64,000 nucleotides of DNA from Variovorax sp. PBS-H4 (GCF_901827205.1 NZ_LR594675.1:1054001-1118000), one strand, 5' to 3'; numbered from the stretch's first letter, positions 19,901-27,223 are shown. Made by a program: numbers and translations. The notes: generated from the letters alone by a model not told the origin.

Positions 19901-21300
19901 GCGGTCTTGACCTGGTGCCGGGCGATCGTGCGCGCCAGGCCTGCACCGCTGGGCACCTTTTCGTCATGCACCACGCAGATGCCACCGTTGAGGAGCGGGC
20001 CCCAGATCTCCAGCGTCGACGCGTCGAAGCCGAGTGGCGCCGCATGCAGCATGGCCTCGCCGGCCGGCAGCTCGACGTAGTTCGCATCGACCACCAGCCG
20101 CAGGATCGAGCGATGGCAGATCTCGATGCCCTTGGGCGTGCCGGTGGACCCGGACGTGTACATGACGTAGGCAAGGGATTCGCCATTCGCGGCGGCCGGC
20201 GCCAAGGGCGCAAGCGTGGCTTCGGCGCCTGTGCCCTGCTCGTCGATCGCCAGCAGCGGCCGCTCGGCGGGCACCAGCGCCTTGTAGGCCGCCTGAGTCA
20301 CGACCAGCCTCACATCGGCATGCGCCAGCATGAACGCAATGCGCTCGGCCGGGAAGTCGGGTTGCACCGGCACATAGGCCGCGCCGGCCTTCAGGATGCC
20401 GAGCAGCGCCACCACGGCAGCGCTCGAGCGGTCGAGCATCACACCCACGGTATGGCCGGCACGCACGCCGCGCGCCTGCAGGCGGCGGGCCAGCGATTCG
20501 GCCTGCAGGTCCAGCTCACGATAACTTTGCGCGCCGGTCTCGCCGATCAGCGCGACGGCGTCGCCGCGCGTGGCGACCTGGCGTTCGAACAGGGCGTGGA
20601 CGCTCAGCGCCGGGTCGAAAGCGCCGGGCCGGGTGTTCCAGGCTTCGAGCTGTTGCTGCCGGTCCGCGGCAGCCAGGGTGCGGATCTCGCGCAGCCGAGC
20701 CTCGGGGTGGTCGAGCAGATCGGCGGCTGCTTCTGCCACGGCGAGCAGCAGGCTGGTCTCGGTCCTGCTGTCCAGCAGCGCGCCGGCCCCGGTCAGCCGC
20801 AGCGCTGCCGGCCGGCCGGCGGGTGTGTGGACGCCCAGCTCGAGCGTGGCCGTCCCGGTGGATTCTTGGAGCGTGCCTTCGCGCAGCCAGCGCGCGAAAG
20901 CGCTGGACGAGGCCTCTGCAGGAGGGGCGTTCCGGCGCGCGCGGTCCACTTCGGCAACCCACTGCCAGGCGGAGCTGTCCGGATTGCAGTGCAGCGTGAA
21001 CCGCGCCGAGGCACCGTTGTCCAGCGCCTCGTGGAGCTCTACCGATCGCGTGTCCAGCCAGCGGGATTGCAGCAGGAGCCAGGCCGCAGCGAACAGTGTG
21101 TCGGCGAGGTAACCGCCCTGTCGGGCTTCCACCGCCCAGTGCGCCGCCAGCGCGGGTAGAACCTCGAGGCTGGAGGTCTGCCGCGCGGCCTGCGCCGGTT
21201 TGCCTGCACGCGGAGCGAACAGGTCGGCGAGCGTCAGCCCGCCGGTCTCGGCCGCGGAGGGGGGAAGAGGTTCGTGTTCCATGAACTGTTGACTTCGCAT
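13936..21300 (-). CDS. Hybrid NRPS-PKS with aminotransferase: A-PCP-KS-AT-ACP-AMT
   Basis: 2454 aa; first gene of the operon. Order: about 220 residues of degenerate condensation-like sequence without HHxxxDG; adenylation domain (YTSGSTGTPKG about 380; GYGPTE about 515; pocket residues by hand D,A,L,W,L,G,G,T,F, Val-like); PCP (GGDS Ser about 770); ketosynthase (TACSTS Cys about 1007, HGTATPMGDP His about 1143, KSNVGH about 1183); acyltransferase (GHSVGEF Ser about 1449); ACP (GLDSL Ser about 1784); Ala/Pro-rich linker; PLP-dependent class III aminotransferase (SYHG, DEVITGF, Lys about 2240 in YGKVLGGG). With no ketoreductase, the beta-keto thioester would be aminated directly, as known for MycA/ItuA-type synthases. 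The ATG at 21300 is preferred (AAGGG upstream); ATG 21282 and GTG 21366 are alternatives. Confidence 0.95.
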   Translation of the reverse strand: MRSQQFMEHEPLPPSAAETGGLTLADLFAPRAGKPAQAARQTSSLEVLPALAAHWAVEARQGGYLADTLFAAAWLLLQSRWLDTRSVELHEALDNGASARFTLHCNPDSSAWQWVAEVDRARRNAPPAEASSSAFARWLREGTLQESTGTATLELGVHTPAGRPAALRLTGAGALLDSRTETSLLLAVAEAAADLLDHPEARLREIRTLAAADRQQQLEAWNTRPGAFDPALSVHALFERQVATRGDAVALIGETGAQSYRELDLQAESLARRLQARGVRAGHTVGVMLDRSSAAVVALLGILKAGAAYVPVQPDFPAERIAFMLAHADVRLVVTQAAYKALVPAERPLLAIDEQGTGAEATLAPLAPAAANGESLAYVMYTSGSTGTPKGIEICHRSILRLVVDANYVELPAGEAMLHAAPLGFDASTLEIWGPLLNGGICVVHDEKVPSGAGLARTIARHQVKTAWLTAGLFNAVIDDDPAQLAGLRQLLTGGEALSVPHVRHALEALPGTTLINGYGPTECTTFAATHRIPRDLPADARSVPIGRPINETVLRVLSPSMALLPSGLVGELCIGGRGLARGYLQNPALTAERFVADPFADGERLYRTGDQVRWLPDGTIEYIGRIDGQVKIRGHRIETGEIETALLAHPALKSCAVVPQKDAAGRLRLVAYLVARGTELPWNALRQHLAERLPEPMIPSAAVWLAQLPVTTNGKLDRRALPEPARQRPELAQPYAEARNETERQVCSAFARALGIDLVGRDDNFFDLGGDSLLVLRVLKDLQQGSTRRLSTNLFFRQPTPAALAADLQATQTPAAVPAPAERAPARPAAGADSEAVALVAMAGRFPGAADVEQFWDNLMAGRESISFFDDATLDAGVSAALRADPLYVRARGVLEGIENFDAAFFGINPKEAELMDPQQRVFLEICWECLERGGYVPDQAPGPVGVYAGMYNASYFQRHVTTRPDLVEMVGEFQVMLGNEKDYITTRVANKLNLTGPAVSVHTACSTSLVAVAQAFHALRTGQCRMALAGGASVTCPPRSGYLYNEGSMLSPDGHTRSFDAKAKGTVFSDGATVVLLKRLSDAIADGDTIYAVLRGAAVNNDGGAKASFTAPSVDGQAAVIEAALAQSGVEARNISYVETHGTATPMGDPIEVEGLVRAYAAHTSDKGFCTIGSLKSNVGHMVTAAGAAGLIKTALALHCEAIPASLHYEAPNPAIDFDATPFSVNSQLRPWPRGAAPRRAGVSAFGVGGTNAHVIVEEAPPREPSDAATGPQLLVLSARSPAALATAAAQLADHLDAHRELPLADVAHTLRVGRKAFAQRACVVASTLDEAVAALRTADSPARAAAAAPAWVPQPVFMFPGQGAQYAGMGLALHAAEPVFRAAFDECLQAFEGVLDFDLRARIASEDPAALSPTSVTQPATFALEVALARQLMSLGVQPAAMIGHSVGEFAAAVLAGVMRLEDAARLVARRGALMQAQPAGIMLSVRMAAAELLPLLPEGISLAADNGPAVSVAAGPADAIEQLRATLEAKGIVARALQTSHAFHSAMMEPAVAPFEALVGELSLSAPRLPIYSTLTGRLLTAGEATDPRYWARHLRETVRFSPAVREVLAQLAHPLFVELGPRNTLATLVRQHAGKAQPAPAVSLLADQPASECAAWRLAAGRLWAQGAEIDLSPLDRRARKHRVRLPTTPFERKRFWVDIASSAPAAPVPASSFTPEPAPQALSIPELTPMSVAAAISQPPARRASLVTRLRELFENLSGTDMAEVDGAAPFVEIGLDSLTLTQAALQVKKTFKVNLSFRQLMESYRSFDALAEFLDATLPPEAAPAMPPAAPMPAAAAPQQAVAAVPATPMPALQVLQPLPATAQASGSLVQQVIAQQMLLMQQQLALLSAAPTVPVSPALPVPAVEQPTPMASAAATASNTPEPAAEEPAPAPTYDVKKAFGAIARIHTQSKEPTERQKARLAAFMRRYVERTQKSKAFTEHNRSHMADPRVVNGFRPATKEITYQIVIERSKGSRMWDIDGNEYVDTLNGFGMNLFGWTPDFINEAIKKQLDLGYEIGPQHPLAADVTRLLCELTGFDRAGLCNTGSEAVMAALRIARTVTGRSTVVLFTGSYHGTFDEVLVRAGRSAKGMSAAPGVLQGMFGDVRVLDYGTPEALEFIRANADDLAAVLVEPVQSRRPDFQPREFLREVRAITEKSETCLIFDEVITGFRCDLGGAQALFGIRADLATYGKVLGGGMPVGVIAGKRTYMDALDGGPWQYGDDSVPTVGVTYFAGTFVRHPLALAASKAALEHLKQDNNKLQTQLNLHTAAMADELTAFCREVGAPLEIRYFSSLWRVSWLEDHPLQDLLFAMMRSRGVHILDNFPCFMTTAHSQQDIATIKSAFKESIAEMQEAELLPRRAAPRMALDPAHPPTPNARLGRDKDGQPAWFVPDPKAQGKFTKYQA

Positions 21301-21662
21301 TGAACAGGCCCTTGCTCTTCGTAACCCCGTGTGTGTGTCGATATCGCGACGTCGGTTCTGCGACACACTATTCGCCCCTGCGACCGGTAATTACAAAGCA
21401 TTCAAACCGCGCAGCGCCGATAGTGCTCCGGGACGGCGGCCGGCGCCACCGTACGAAAGCCATGCCGGCCGCCTATGCCGTTTGGATGCCCTGCAACACT
21501 GGACGCATTTGGTTGCGCTTGGCGTGTCAGCCAGAACCTCAGTCAGACACGATTCTGCCCGCGTTTTTACAAATTGAATACAAAGAGGCTACGGCGACTG
21601 CCCCGAAATGGGCAAAAACTCATAGAAAAGTTCTATTTAAAACCCGCCCACCCGGGAATGGG
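21301..21662. promoter_or_regulatory. Leader region of the biosynthetic operon
   Basis: 362 bp without a gene, richer in A+T than its surroundings, between the histidine phosphatase gene (ending at 21663) and the first synthase gene; both are on the minus strand. It must hold the operon promoter. Reading leftwards, a TTGTAA / GAATAG pair with a 17-bp gap sits around 21365-21395 but is a weak match. No Fur box or other recognised operator was seen. A short C/G hairpin followed by TTTT near 21640-21655 could end the phosphatase transcript, also weakly supported. Confidence 0.4.
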
Positions 21663-22304
21663 TCAAATCGTCGCTTCGTCCAGCGTGCCCTGGTCGAGGT
21701 GCCCTACGTCGCCCCAGCCCACGAGCGAGAAGCCCTGAGGGGTCCAGAGGAGCCGGTTGATGGCGGCATTGCCCAGGTGCCAGGTGCGCGGCGCCTGGAG
21801 TTCCTGGCGGGTGGCGGCGCGGTAGAGCACGTCCATGACACCGCCGTGCGCCACCAGAACCACCAATTCGCCGGGATGCCGCTGCGCAAGCTGCCCGGCG
21901 ATGCCCGTCACCCGCTCCCTGAAGGCCAGCAGTGATTCGCCGCCGCCCTCCGGCGCGAACGCCGGGTCGCGGGTGCGCCAGAGGCGGGCCTGCTCGGGCA
22001 GCGAGGCGTCGATGTCGGCAAAGGTGCGGCCCTCGAAGTGGCCGAAGGCCCGCTCGCGAAGCCCGGGCTCGGGCTGCACTGGGATGCCGCGTGGTTGCGC
22101 GATCTCGAGGGCGGTCTGCCAGGCACGTGCCAGGTCGCTGGCGTAGATGGCGGCGATCGGCTCATCCGCAAGCGCCTTCCCGACGCGCCGGGCCTGCCAG
22201 AGGCCGGTCTCGTTCAGGCCGATGTCGAGCTGGCCCTGAATCCGGGTGTCGACGTTCCAGGCAGTTTCGCCGTGACGCACGGCGATGAGTCGAGTGGCCT
22301 CCAT
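21663..22304 (-). CDS. Histidine phosphatase family protein (phosphoglycerate mutase-like)
   Basis: 213 aa. The N-terminal RHGETAWN motif carries the phosphorylated His of the branch 1 histidine phosphatase superfamily, and AHGGVMDVLY near residue 155 carries the second catalytic His. Members include GpmB-like phosphatases, cobalamin-pathway CobC and various sugar or nucleotide phosphatases. Nothing in the sequence or the neighbours (a broken lipoprotein gene upstream, the biosynthetic operon downstream) points to one substrate. Length and start (ATG giving MEATRLIAVRHG) are normal for the family. Confidence 0.88.
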   Translation of the reverse strand: MEATRLIAVRHGETAWNVDTRIQGQLDIGLNETGLWQARRVGKALADEPIAAIYASDLARAWQTALEIAQPRGIPVQPEPGLRERAFGHFEGRTFADIDASLPEQARLWRTRDPAFAPEGGGESLLAFRERVTGIAGQLAQRHPGELVVLVAHGGVMDVLYRAATRQELQAPRTWHLGNAAINRLLWTPQGFSLVGWGDVGHLDQGTLDEATI

Positions 22305-22337
22305 CGGGAAGATTCTAGGAGGGGCGGGCCCGGAACC

Positions 22338-22537
22338 TCAGTTCCTTCCGCTGGGGATCTCGAGGTCCACCCGTCGTTCGCCCGCCGGCGGGTCGGGGAA
22401 TCCCTGCAGCGCGGCCTGGAACATCGCCGCCAGCCTAGCCGCATGCGCGTCGTCGCGATGCAGGCCAACACCTTCGAAGCGGGTGGCGCAGCCTTCGAGG
22501 CCAATGCAAGGGCGAGGATGGCAAGCGTGCGTTTCAT
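22338..22537 (-). pseudogene. Small lipoprotein gene broken by a one-base frameshift
   Basis: From the ATG at 22537 the protein begins MKRTLAILALAL, a typical signal sequence. Near 22499-22503 the frame shifts: adding one G to the GGCC there joins it to a frame reading GLEGCATRFEGVG and on to a stop at 22338. The repaired product would be about 66 residues with a lipobox-like LEGC. As it stands the start frame runs on out of frame into the phosphatase gene. Either a real recent inactivation or a base-calling error in a G run; the function of the intact protein is unknown. Confidence 0.6.
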
Positions 22538-22581
22538 GCGGGATCTCCTCGCAGGCGCCGGGCTCCCGTGGAGCCCCGCCG

Positions 22582-23496
22582 TCAGAGCTGCACGACGCGA
22601 AGGGGCGAGGGCGGCGGAAAATCCGGCGGATCGAAGGCCTTGTCACCTTCCTCATCAGCGACGCCGGTCGTCCTCAGACCCTTGAAGTCGAAGGCCGTTC
22701 CGTCCAGCAGGTGCGAGTGCACCACGTTCTGCAGCGCGTTGAACATGTTCTCGATGCGCCCGGGGTGCTTGCGCTCCCACTCACGCAGCATCTCGCCCAC
22801 CTGCTTGCGCTGCAGGTTCTCCTGGCTGCCGCAGAGCGTGCACGGAATGATCGGAAAGGCGCGATGCCGTGCCCAGCGCACCAGGTCCTTTTCAGCCACG
22901 TAGGCCAGCGGGCGGATCACGATGTGCCGGCCGTCGTCGCTCACCAGCTTCGGCGGCATCGACTTGAGCTTGCCGGCGAAGAACATGTTGAGGAAGAAGG
23001 TCTGCAGCATGTCGTCGCGGTGATGGCCCAGCGCGACCTTGGTGGCGCCCAGTTCGTCGGCCACGCGGTAGAGGATGCCGCGGCGCAGCCGGCTGCACAG
23101 GCCGCAGGTGGTCTTGCCCTCGGGAATGACGCGCTTGACGATCGAGTAGGTGTCCTGCTCCTCGATGTGGAAGGGCACGCCCAGCGCCTTCAGGTAGGTG
23201 GGCAGCACCTCTTCGGGAAAGCCGGGCTGCTTCTGGTCGAGGTTGACCGCGACGATGTCGAAGTGCACCGGCGCGCGGGCACGCAGCTTGAGCAGGATGT
23301 CCAGCAGCGCGTAGCTGTCCTTGCCGCCGGAGACGCACACCATGACCTTGTCGCCCGCCTCGATCATGTTGTAGTCGAAGATGGCGCGGCCGACCTCGCG
23401 ACACAGCCGCTTTTCCAGCTTGTGGGTCTCGCGCTCGATCCTGAGCGATGTGTCGCGAGGCGACTCGGTTTCGACGTCAGTCCAAAGAGCACTCAT
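22582..23496 (-). CDS. ttcA: tRNA 2-thiocytidine biosynthesis protein TtcA
   Basis: 304 aa. ATP-dependent thiolase that makes 2-thiocytidine at position 32 of certain tRNAs, using a [4Fe-4S] cluster. Visible motifs: the PP-loop SGGKDS near residue 56, CGLCSR and CTLCGS whose Cys residues hold the cluster, and GHHRDDMLQTF. The N-terminus (ETHKLEKRLCREVGRAI) and overall length agree with the family. It follows folB on the same strand after an 89-bp gap, so it may be read from the folate operon or have its own promoter. Confidence 0.95.
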   Translation of the reverse strand: MSALWTDVETESPRDTSLRIERETHKLEKRLCREVGRAIFDYNMIEAGDKVMVCVSGGKDSYALLDILLKLRARAPVHFDIVAVNLDQKQPGFPEEVLPTYLKALGVPFHIEEQDTYSIVKRVIPEGKTTCGLCSRLRRGILYRVADELGATKVALGHHRDDMLQTFFLNMFFAGKLKSMPPKLVSDDGRHIVIRPLAYVAEKDLVRWARHRAFPIIPCTLCGSQENLQRKQVGEMLREWERKHPGRIENMFNALQNVVHSHLLDGTAFDFKGLRTTGVADEEGDKAFDPPDFPPPSPLRVVQL

Positions 23497-23585
23497 GGTG
23501 CAACGCTTTCAAATACAGCCAACAAGAAATATTCAGGTGAGGGGGTGGGCGGCTACACGAAGTGAGCCACCCTGGGGGGAGCCAT

Positions 23586-23975
23586 TCACTTGCTCCTGAA
23601 AACTTCAACTCCGACTGCCGCGCAGTCGGGATACACGTCGGGCTTCGCGGTGGACACGCGCGCGGCCTGCACCTTGGGATGCAAGAGCACTTGCGTGAGG
23701 ATGTCGTCACACAGCGTTTCCTGCAAGTGGATGTGCCCCTTGGACAGCCGAGTGGCCACCGTGCGGCGGATGAAGTCGTAGTCGACCACCTCGTCGAGCT
23801 CATCGGCCTTGGGCGTGGAGACGTCCAGCGGCACGTACAGGTCGACGTTGATCACCACGCGCTGCTCGGCGCGCTTTTCGAACTCGTGCACGCCGATGTT
23901 GATCCAGACCTCGTAGTCGCGCAGGAAGAGGCGCCGGCAGGTACTCAGCAGCAGGTCGTTGGAGGTTGAGCTCAT
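23586..23975 (-). CDS. folB: Dihydroneopterin aldolase family protein FolB
   Basis: 129 aa from the ATG at 23975. The family cleaves 7,8-dihydroneopterin to 6-hydroxymethyl-dihydropterin in folate synthesis. The typical core is present: a basic RLFLRDYEVWINIGVHEFE strand, EQRVVINVDLYV, and DYDFIRRTV. The start overlaps the stop of the upstream FolM-like reductase gene (ATGA, 4 bp), so the two are coupled; the longer open frame upstream is a shadow of that reductase gene. Pairing with a pteridine reductase supports a pterin role. Confidence 0.88.
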   Translation of the reverse strand: MSSTSNDLLLSTCRRLFLRDYEVWINIGVHEFEKRAEQRVVINVDLYVPLDVSTPKADELDEVVDYDFIRRTVATRLSKGHIHLQETLCDDILTQVLLHPKVQAARVSTAKPDVYPDCAAVGVEVFRSK

Positions 23976-24763
23976 GGGGAGGGTGCTTTCAGCAGCTCGT
24001 CGACGACGAACATGATGTCGCGCGGCAGCGGCACCAGGTGCTGGCCGTTGTCCACGTCGAGGGTGCTGCCGGTCACGCTGGGCGTGCCGGCGAGGAAGAC
24101 GCAGGTGCGCGCGACATCGGCCGGATCGATGGGCCGGCGCAGCAGGTTGGCGCGCGCTGCCTGCTGGAAGTTGTCCTCCTCCTGCGGCCCGCTGCGGTAG
24201 AGAATGCCCGGCGCCACGCCGCACACGCGCACCGCCGGCGCCAGCGACTGGGCCTGCAGCGCCACCGCGCGCTCGAGTGCCAGCTTGGACACGGTGTACG
24301 AGAAGTAGTCGGGGTTCAGGTTGTGGACTTTCTGGTCGAGGATGTGGATCGCGCAGCGGTCGATGCCGTCGCCCCCCGTGGCGCGCTGGGCCAGCAGGCG
24401 CGCGAAGTCCAGCGGCGCCATCAGGTTGACTCCGATCTGGCGCAGGGCGGTTGCCTCGTCGAAGTCCAGGCCGGTGTCGGGCTCGAAGGCCGAGGCGTTG
24501 TTGACGATGCACCCGAGGGGTCCCTCGAGGCGATCGAGCAGGGTGCGCCGCCCCGCGGCACTGCCGATGTCCGCCTCGACCGCCGTGGCCCGATGCCCTT
24601 CGCCGCGCAGCTGGGCGCACAACGCCTCGGCCTCTTGCCGCGAGGCGCGGTACTGGCACCACACCGGCCAGCCTGCGCGCGCGAAGGCCTCGCAGAGCGC
24701 GGCGCCGAGCCGTCGGCCGCCGCCGGTCACGAGCACGCCGGGGCGTGGGGTGGATTCGCGCAT
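23972..24763 (-). CDS. SDR oxidoreductase, FolM/pteridine reductase-like
   Basis: 263 aa. Short-chain dehydrogenase with the altered nucleotide motif TGGGRRLG (Arg in place of the usual Gly), which is characteristic of pteridine reductases and FolM. The active-site YTVSK follows DYFS, and NNASAFEP replaces the usual NNAG. The family reduces dihydropteridines (dihydromonapterin, dihydrofolate) with NADPH. Overlap with folB strengthens this reading. Its start is only 20 bp from that of the divergent methyltransferase gene. Confidence 0.85.
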   Translation of the reverse strand: MRESTPRPGVLVTGGGRRLGAALCEAFARAGWPVWCQYRASRQEAEALCAQLRGEGHRATAVEADIGSAAGRRTLLDRLEGPLGCIVNNASAFEPDTGLDFDEATALRQIGVNLMAPLDFARLLAQRATGGDGIDRCAIHILDQKVHNLNPDYFSYTVSKLALERAVALQAQSLAPAVRVCGVAPGILYRSGPQEEDNFQQAARANLLRRPIDPADVARTCVFLAGTPSVTGSTLDVDNGQHLVPLPRDIMFVVDELLKAPSP

Positions 24764-24783
24764 GCTGATAGATTTCCTGTCTT

Positions 24784-25884
24784 ATGAACGAGGAGCTGGG
24801 CGCGGCGCGCGCCAACAACCCCCTGACCCGGATTATCGACGCCGCCTTGCAGCGCGACGGCGGCTGGCTGTCCTTCGACCGCTTCATGGCCCTGGCCTTG
24901 TACGCGCCGGGCCTGGGCTACTACGCCAATGCGAGCCGCAAGTTCGGCCGCATGCCCGGCTCGGGCAGCGATTTCGTCACTGCGCCCGAGCTCACGCCGC
25001 TCTTCGGCAGGACGCTGGCGCTTCAGTTGGCCGAGGCGCTCGATCGCACCGGCACCGACGAGATCTGGGAGTTCGGCGCCGGCTCGGGCGCGCTGGCGGC
25101 GCAGCTGCTTGGGGCACTGGGCGAACGCGTCGCGCGCTACCGCATCGTCGACCTGTCCGGCACCTTGCGCGAGCGCCAGCAGCAGGCGCTCGTGCCCTGG
25201 GCCGCCAAGGTCGAATGGCTCTCGGAGCTGCCGGCTCGGATGCGCGGCGTGGTGGTGGGCAACGAAGTGCTCGACGCGATGCCGGTCCAGTTGCTGGCGC
25301 GCCGCGGCGGGGCGTGGCTCGAGCGCGGGGTGATCGCGCAGGATGTGGGGTTTGGCTGGCAAGACCGCCCGACCGAACTGCGTCCGCCGGTGGAGATTGC
25401 CGGCGTGCACGACTACCTGACCGAGATCCACCCGCAGGCCCGCGCCTTCATCGCGACTTTGGCGGAGCGCCTTGAACAAGGCGCTGCCTTCTTCGTCGAC
25501 TACGGCTTTCCCGAGGCCGAGTACTACCACCCGCAGCGCCACATGGGCACGGTGATGTGCCACCGTGGCCACCAGGCCGATGCCGATCCGCTGGCCCATG
25601 TCGGCGCCAAGGACATCACCGCCCATGTCGATTTCACCGGCATCGCTTTGGCCGGGCAGGACGCCGGCCTGGCGGTACTCGGCTACACCAGCCAGGCAAG
25701 GTTCCTGCTCAATGCCGGCCTCCTGCCGATGATGGAAGAGGCTTCGCTTGCCGAGCGCACGCTGGCGGCGCGGCTGATCCATGAGCACGAGATGGGCGAG
25801 CTGTTCAAGGTGATCGGCTTCGCGGCCGGCGACGGCTGGGACGCGATCGGCTTTGCCGAAGGCGACCGGAGCCATACGCTGTGA
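24784..25884 (+). CDS. SAM-dependent methyltransferase, MidA/NDUFAF7 (DUF185) family
   Basis: 366 aa. Signature stretches include LGYYANASRKFGRMPGSGSDFVTAPE, the SAM-binding EFGAGSGALA, and VVGNEVLDAMPVQL; FVDYGFPEAEYYHPQR follows. The mitochondrial relative NDUFAF7 methylates an Arg of a complex I subunit, and bacterial members are assumed to be protein arginine methyltransferases, but the bacterial target is not settled. Divergent from the FolM-like gene with a 20-bp gap, so the two promoters must overlap or reach into coding sequence. Confidence 0.92.
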   Translation: MNEELGAARANNPLTRIIDAALQRDGGWLSFDRFMALALYAPGLGYYANASRKFGRMPGSGSDFVTAPELTPLFGRTLALQLAEALDRTGTDEIWEFGAGSGALAAQLLGALGERVARYRIVDLSGTLRERQQQALVPWAAKVEWLSELPARMRGVVVGNEVLDAMPVQLLARRGGAWLERGVIAQDVGFGWQDRPTELRPPVEIAGVHDYLTEIHPQARAFIATLAERLEQGAAFFVDYGFPEAEYYHPQRHMGTVMCHRGHQADADPLAHVGAKDITAHVDFTGIALAGQDAGLAVLGYTSQARFLLNAGLLPMMEEASLAERTLAARLIHEHEMGELFKVIGFAAGDGWDAIGFAEGDRSHTL

Positions 25885-25974
25885 TGCGGCCATGAGAAGC
25901 ACGGCCGCTCCGAAGGCGAATAGCACCGCAGCCAAAGGCGAAGGTGCTCCAGTGAGCTGCCAACCATCCCTGCG

Positions 25975-26003
25975 TTGGCAACAGCCGGCCTGGCTCCTAC
26001 AGT
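25975..26003 (+). promoter_or_regulatory. Candidate sigma-70 promoter of the dioxygenase gene
   Basis: TTGGCA (25975-25980) and TACAGT (25998-26003) are separated by exactly 17 bp and end 26 bp before the dioxygenase ATG. Four to five of six bases match consensus in each hexamer. It is the best promoter-like pair in this 145-bp gap. Confidence 0.45.
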
Positions 26004-26029
26004 AGCGAAATCCACGACGGATCGATCGA

Positions 26030-26914
26030 ATGACTGCTGCCACCTTGACTGCCTCGACCCAGGATTTCGAGATACGCCGCTTCGATGCGCCCGTGGGCGC
26101 CGAAGTGATCGGGCTGGACCTTGCCAAGCCGATCGGTACCGCCGACTTCGCCCGCATTCATCGCGCGCACCTGGACCACCATGTGCTGGTCTTCCGCGAC
26201 CAGCGAATCACGCCCGACCAGCACATCGACTTCAGCCGCCGCTTCGGTCCGCTCGAGATCCACGTGCTGCACCAGTTCCACCTCGCTGGCCATCCCGAAA
26301 TCCTCATCGTCTCCAACATCAAGAAGCCCGATGGCGAGCCGCTGGGCCTCGGTGATGCCGGCGCCTACTGGCATTCGGACATCTCGTACAAGCCCAAGCC
26401 CAGCCTGGGCTCGCTGCTGCATGCGCAGGAGTTGCCGAGCGAAGGCGGCGACACCCTCTTTGCCGACCAGCACCTGGCCTGGGAGGGGCTGAGTCCAGCC
26501 ATGCAGCAGCGCGTCCTGCCGCTCAGGGCCCAGCACAGCTATCTCGCGAAGTACGAGGAGCTGCGCGCGAAGAATCCCTGGCGCCCCAAGCTCTCGCAGG
26601 CCCAGATCGACCAGGTCGCGCCTGCCGTGCAGCCGGTGGTGCGTACCCATCCCGAGACCGGCCGCAAGGCGCTGTTCGTCAGCGAGCACTTCACGACCCG
26701 CATCGTCGGGCTGCCGCAGGACGAGAGCGACGCACTGCTGGCCGAGCTATTTGCCCACAGCGTGAAGCCCGAGTACGTCTACCGCCACCGCTGGGCACCG
26801 CACGACCTGGTGTTCTGGGACAACCGCTCGCTGATGCATTTTGCGGCGGGCACGCCCGACCACCTGCGGCGCAAGCTCTACCGCACCACCGTCGAGGGCG
26901 ATGCGCCTTTCTGA
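26030..26914 (+). CDS. TauD/TfdA family Fe(II)/2-oxoglutarate dioxygenase
   Basis: 294 aa. Cupin-fold oxygenase that couples 2-oxoglutarate decarboxylation to substrate hydroxylation. The metal triad is visible as WHSD (His and Asp, near residues 118-120) and the distal His in NRSLMHFA near 269; the Arg for 2-oxoglutarate is in RRKLYRTTVEG. Other typical text: VLVFRDQRITPDQ and RRFGPLEIHV. Substrates in the family range from taurine to aryloxyacetates and cannot be told here. Stands alone with its own candidate promoter. Confidence 0.92.
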   Translation: MTAATLTASTQDFEIRRFDAPVGAEVIGLDLAKPIGTADFARIHRAHLDHHVLVFRDQRITPDQHIDFSRRFGPLEIHVLHQFHLAGHPEILIVSNIKKPDGEPLGLGDAGAYWHSDISYKPKPSLGSLLHAQELPSEGGDTLFADQHLAWEGLSPAMQQRVLPLRAQHSYLAKYEELRAKNPWRPKLSQAQIDQVAPAVQPVVRTHPETGRKALFVSEHFTTRIVGLPQDESDALLAELFAHSVKPEYVYRHRWAPHDLVFWDNRSLMHFAAGTPDHLRRKLYRTTVEGDAPF

Positions 26915-27223
26915 GCTTCAAGTGCCGGCCTTTCAAGCGCCGCCGCTCGGGCCCCCCGTCGTGCCGGGCGGATCCTTCTCGCGCGGTTGGTTGCTGCCCG
27001 ACAACTGCTCGGAGGGTGGCCCGAGTTTGCCGCTGTCGCCGCCCGTCGCCTTCCAGGTTCCGCAGCGGCGTGCGTTGTTACCGGTGTCCGAGGGGGTGCG
27101 GCGAAAGAGCCGTTCCAGCATGGTGGACGCCGTTCAGACGTCCGCTGCGGGCGCGTGCAGGCTGCGCCTGTAGGATCGTATTCACCAGCGTGGAACAGGC
27201 GGGCACCTGGGCCCGAAGCGCGA
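26915..27223. other. Gap upstream of the unknown 455-aa gene
   Basis: 309 bp with no supported gene if the downstream gene starts at 27224. A 90-residue frame beginning at 26902 (MRLSELQVPAFQAPP) is open here but Pro-rich, overlaps the end of the dioxygenase gene and has no ribosome binding site, so it is not called. No convincing promoter or terminator was found. Confidence 0.4.

Noticed and set aside
15652..21159. Plus-strand open frame of 1835 codons opposite the hybrid synthase
   Set aside because: Same low-complexity shadow composition; the minus strand carries every catalytic motif.
21301..21662. Possible Fur box before the synthase operon, which would mark a siderophore cluster
   Set aside because: No GATAATGATAATCATTATC-like sequence was found, and no siderophore transport genes are adjacent.
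23497..23585. Imperfect hairpin (GGGTGG...GGCT / AGCCACCC) between folB and ttcA
   Set aside because: Needs a bulge and lacks a T run; not strong enough to call a terminator.
26902..27173. 90-residue frame MRLSELQVPAFQAPP after the dioxygenase gene
   Set aside because: Overlaps the dioxygenase end, has no ribosome binding site, is Pro-rich and matches nothing known.
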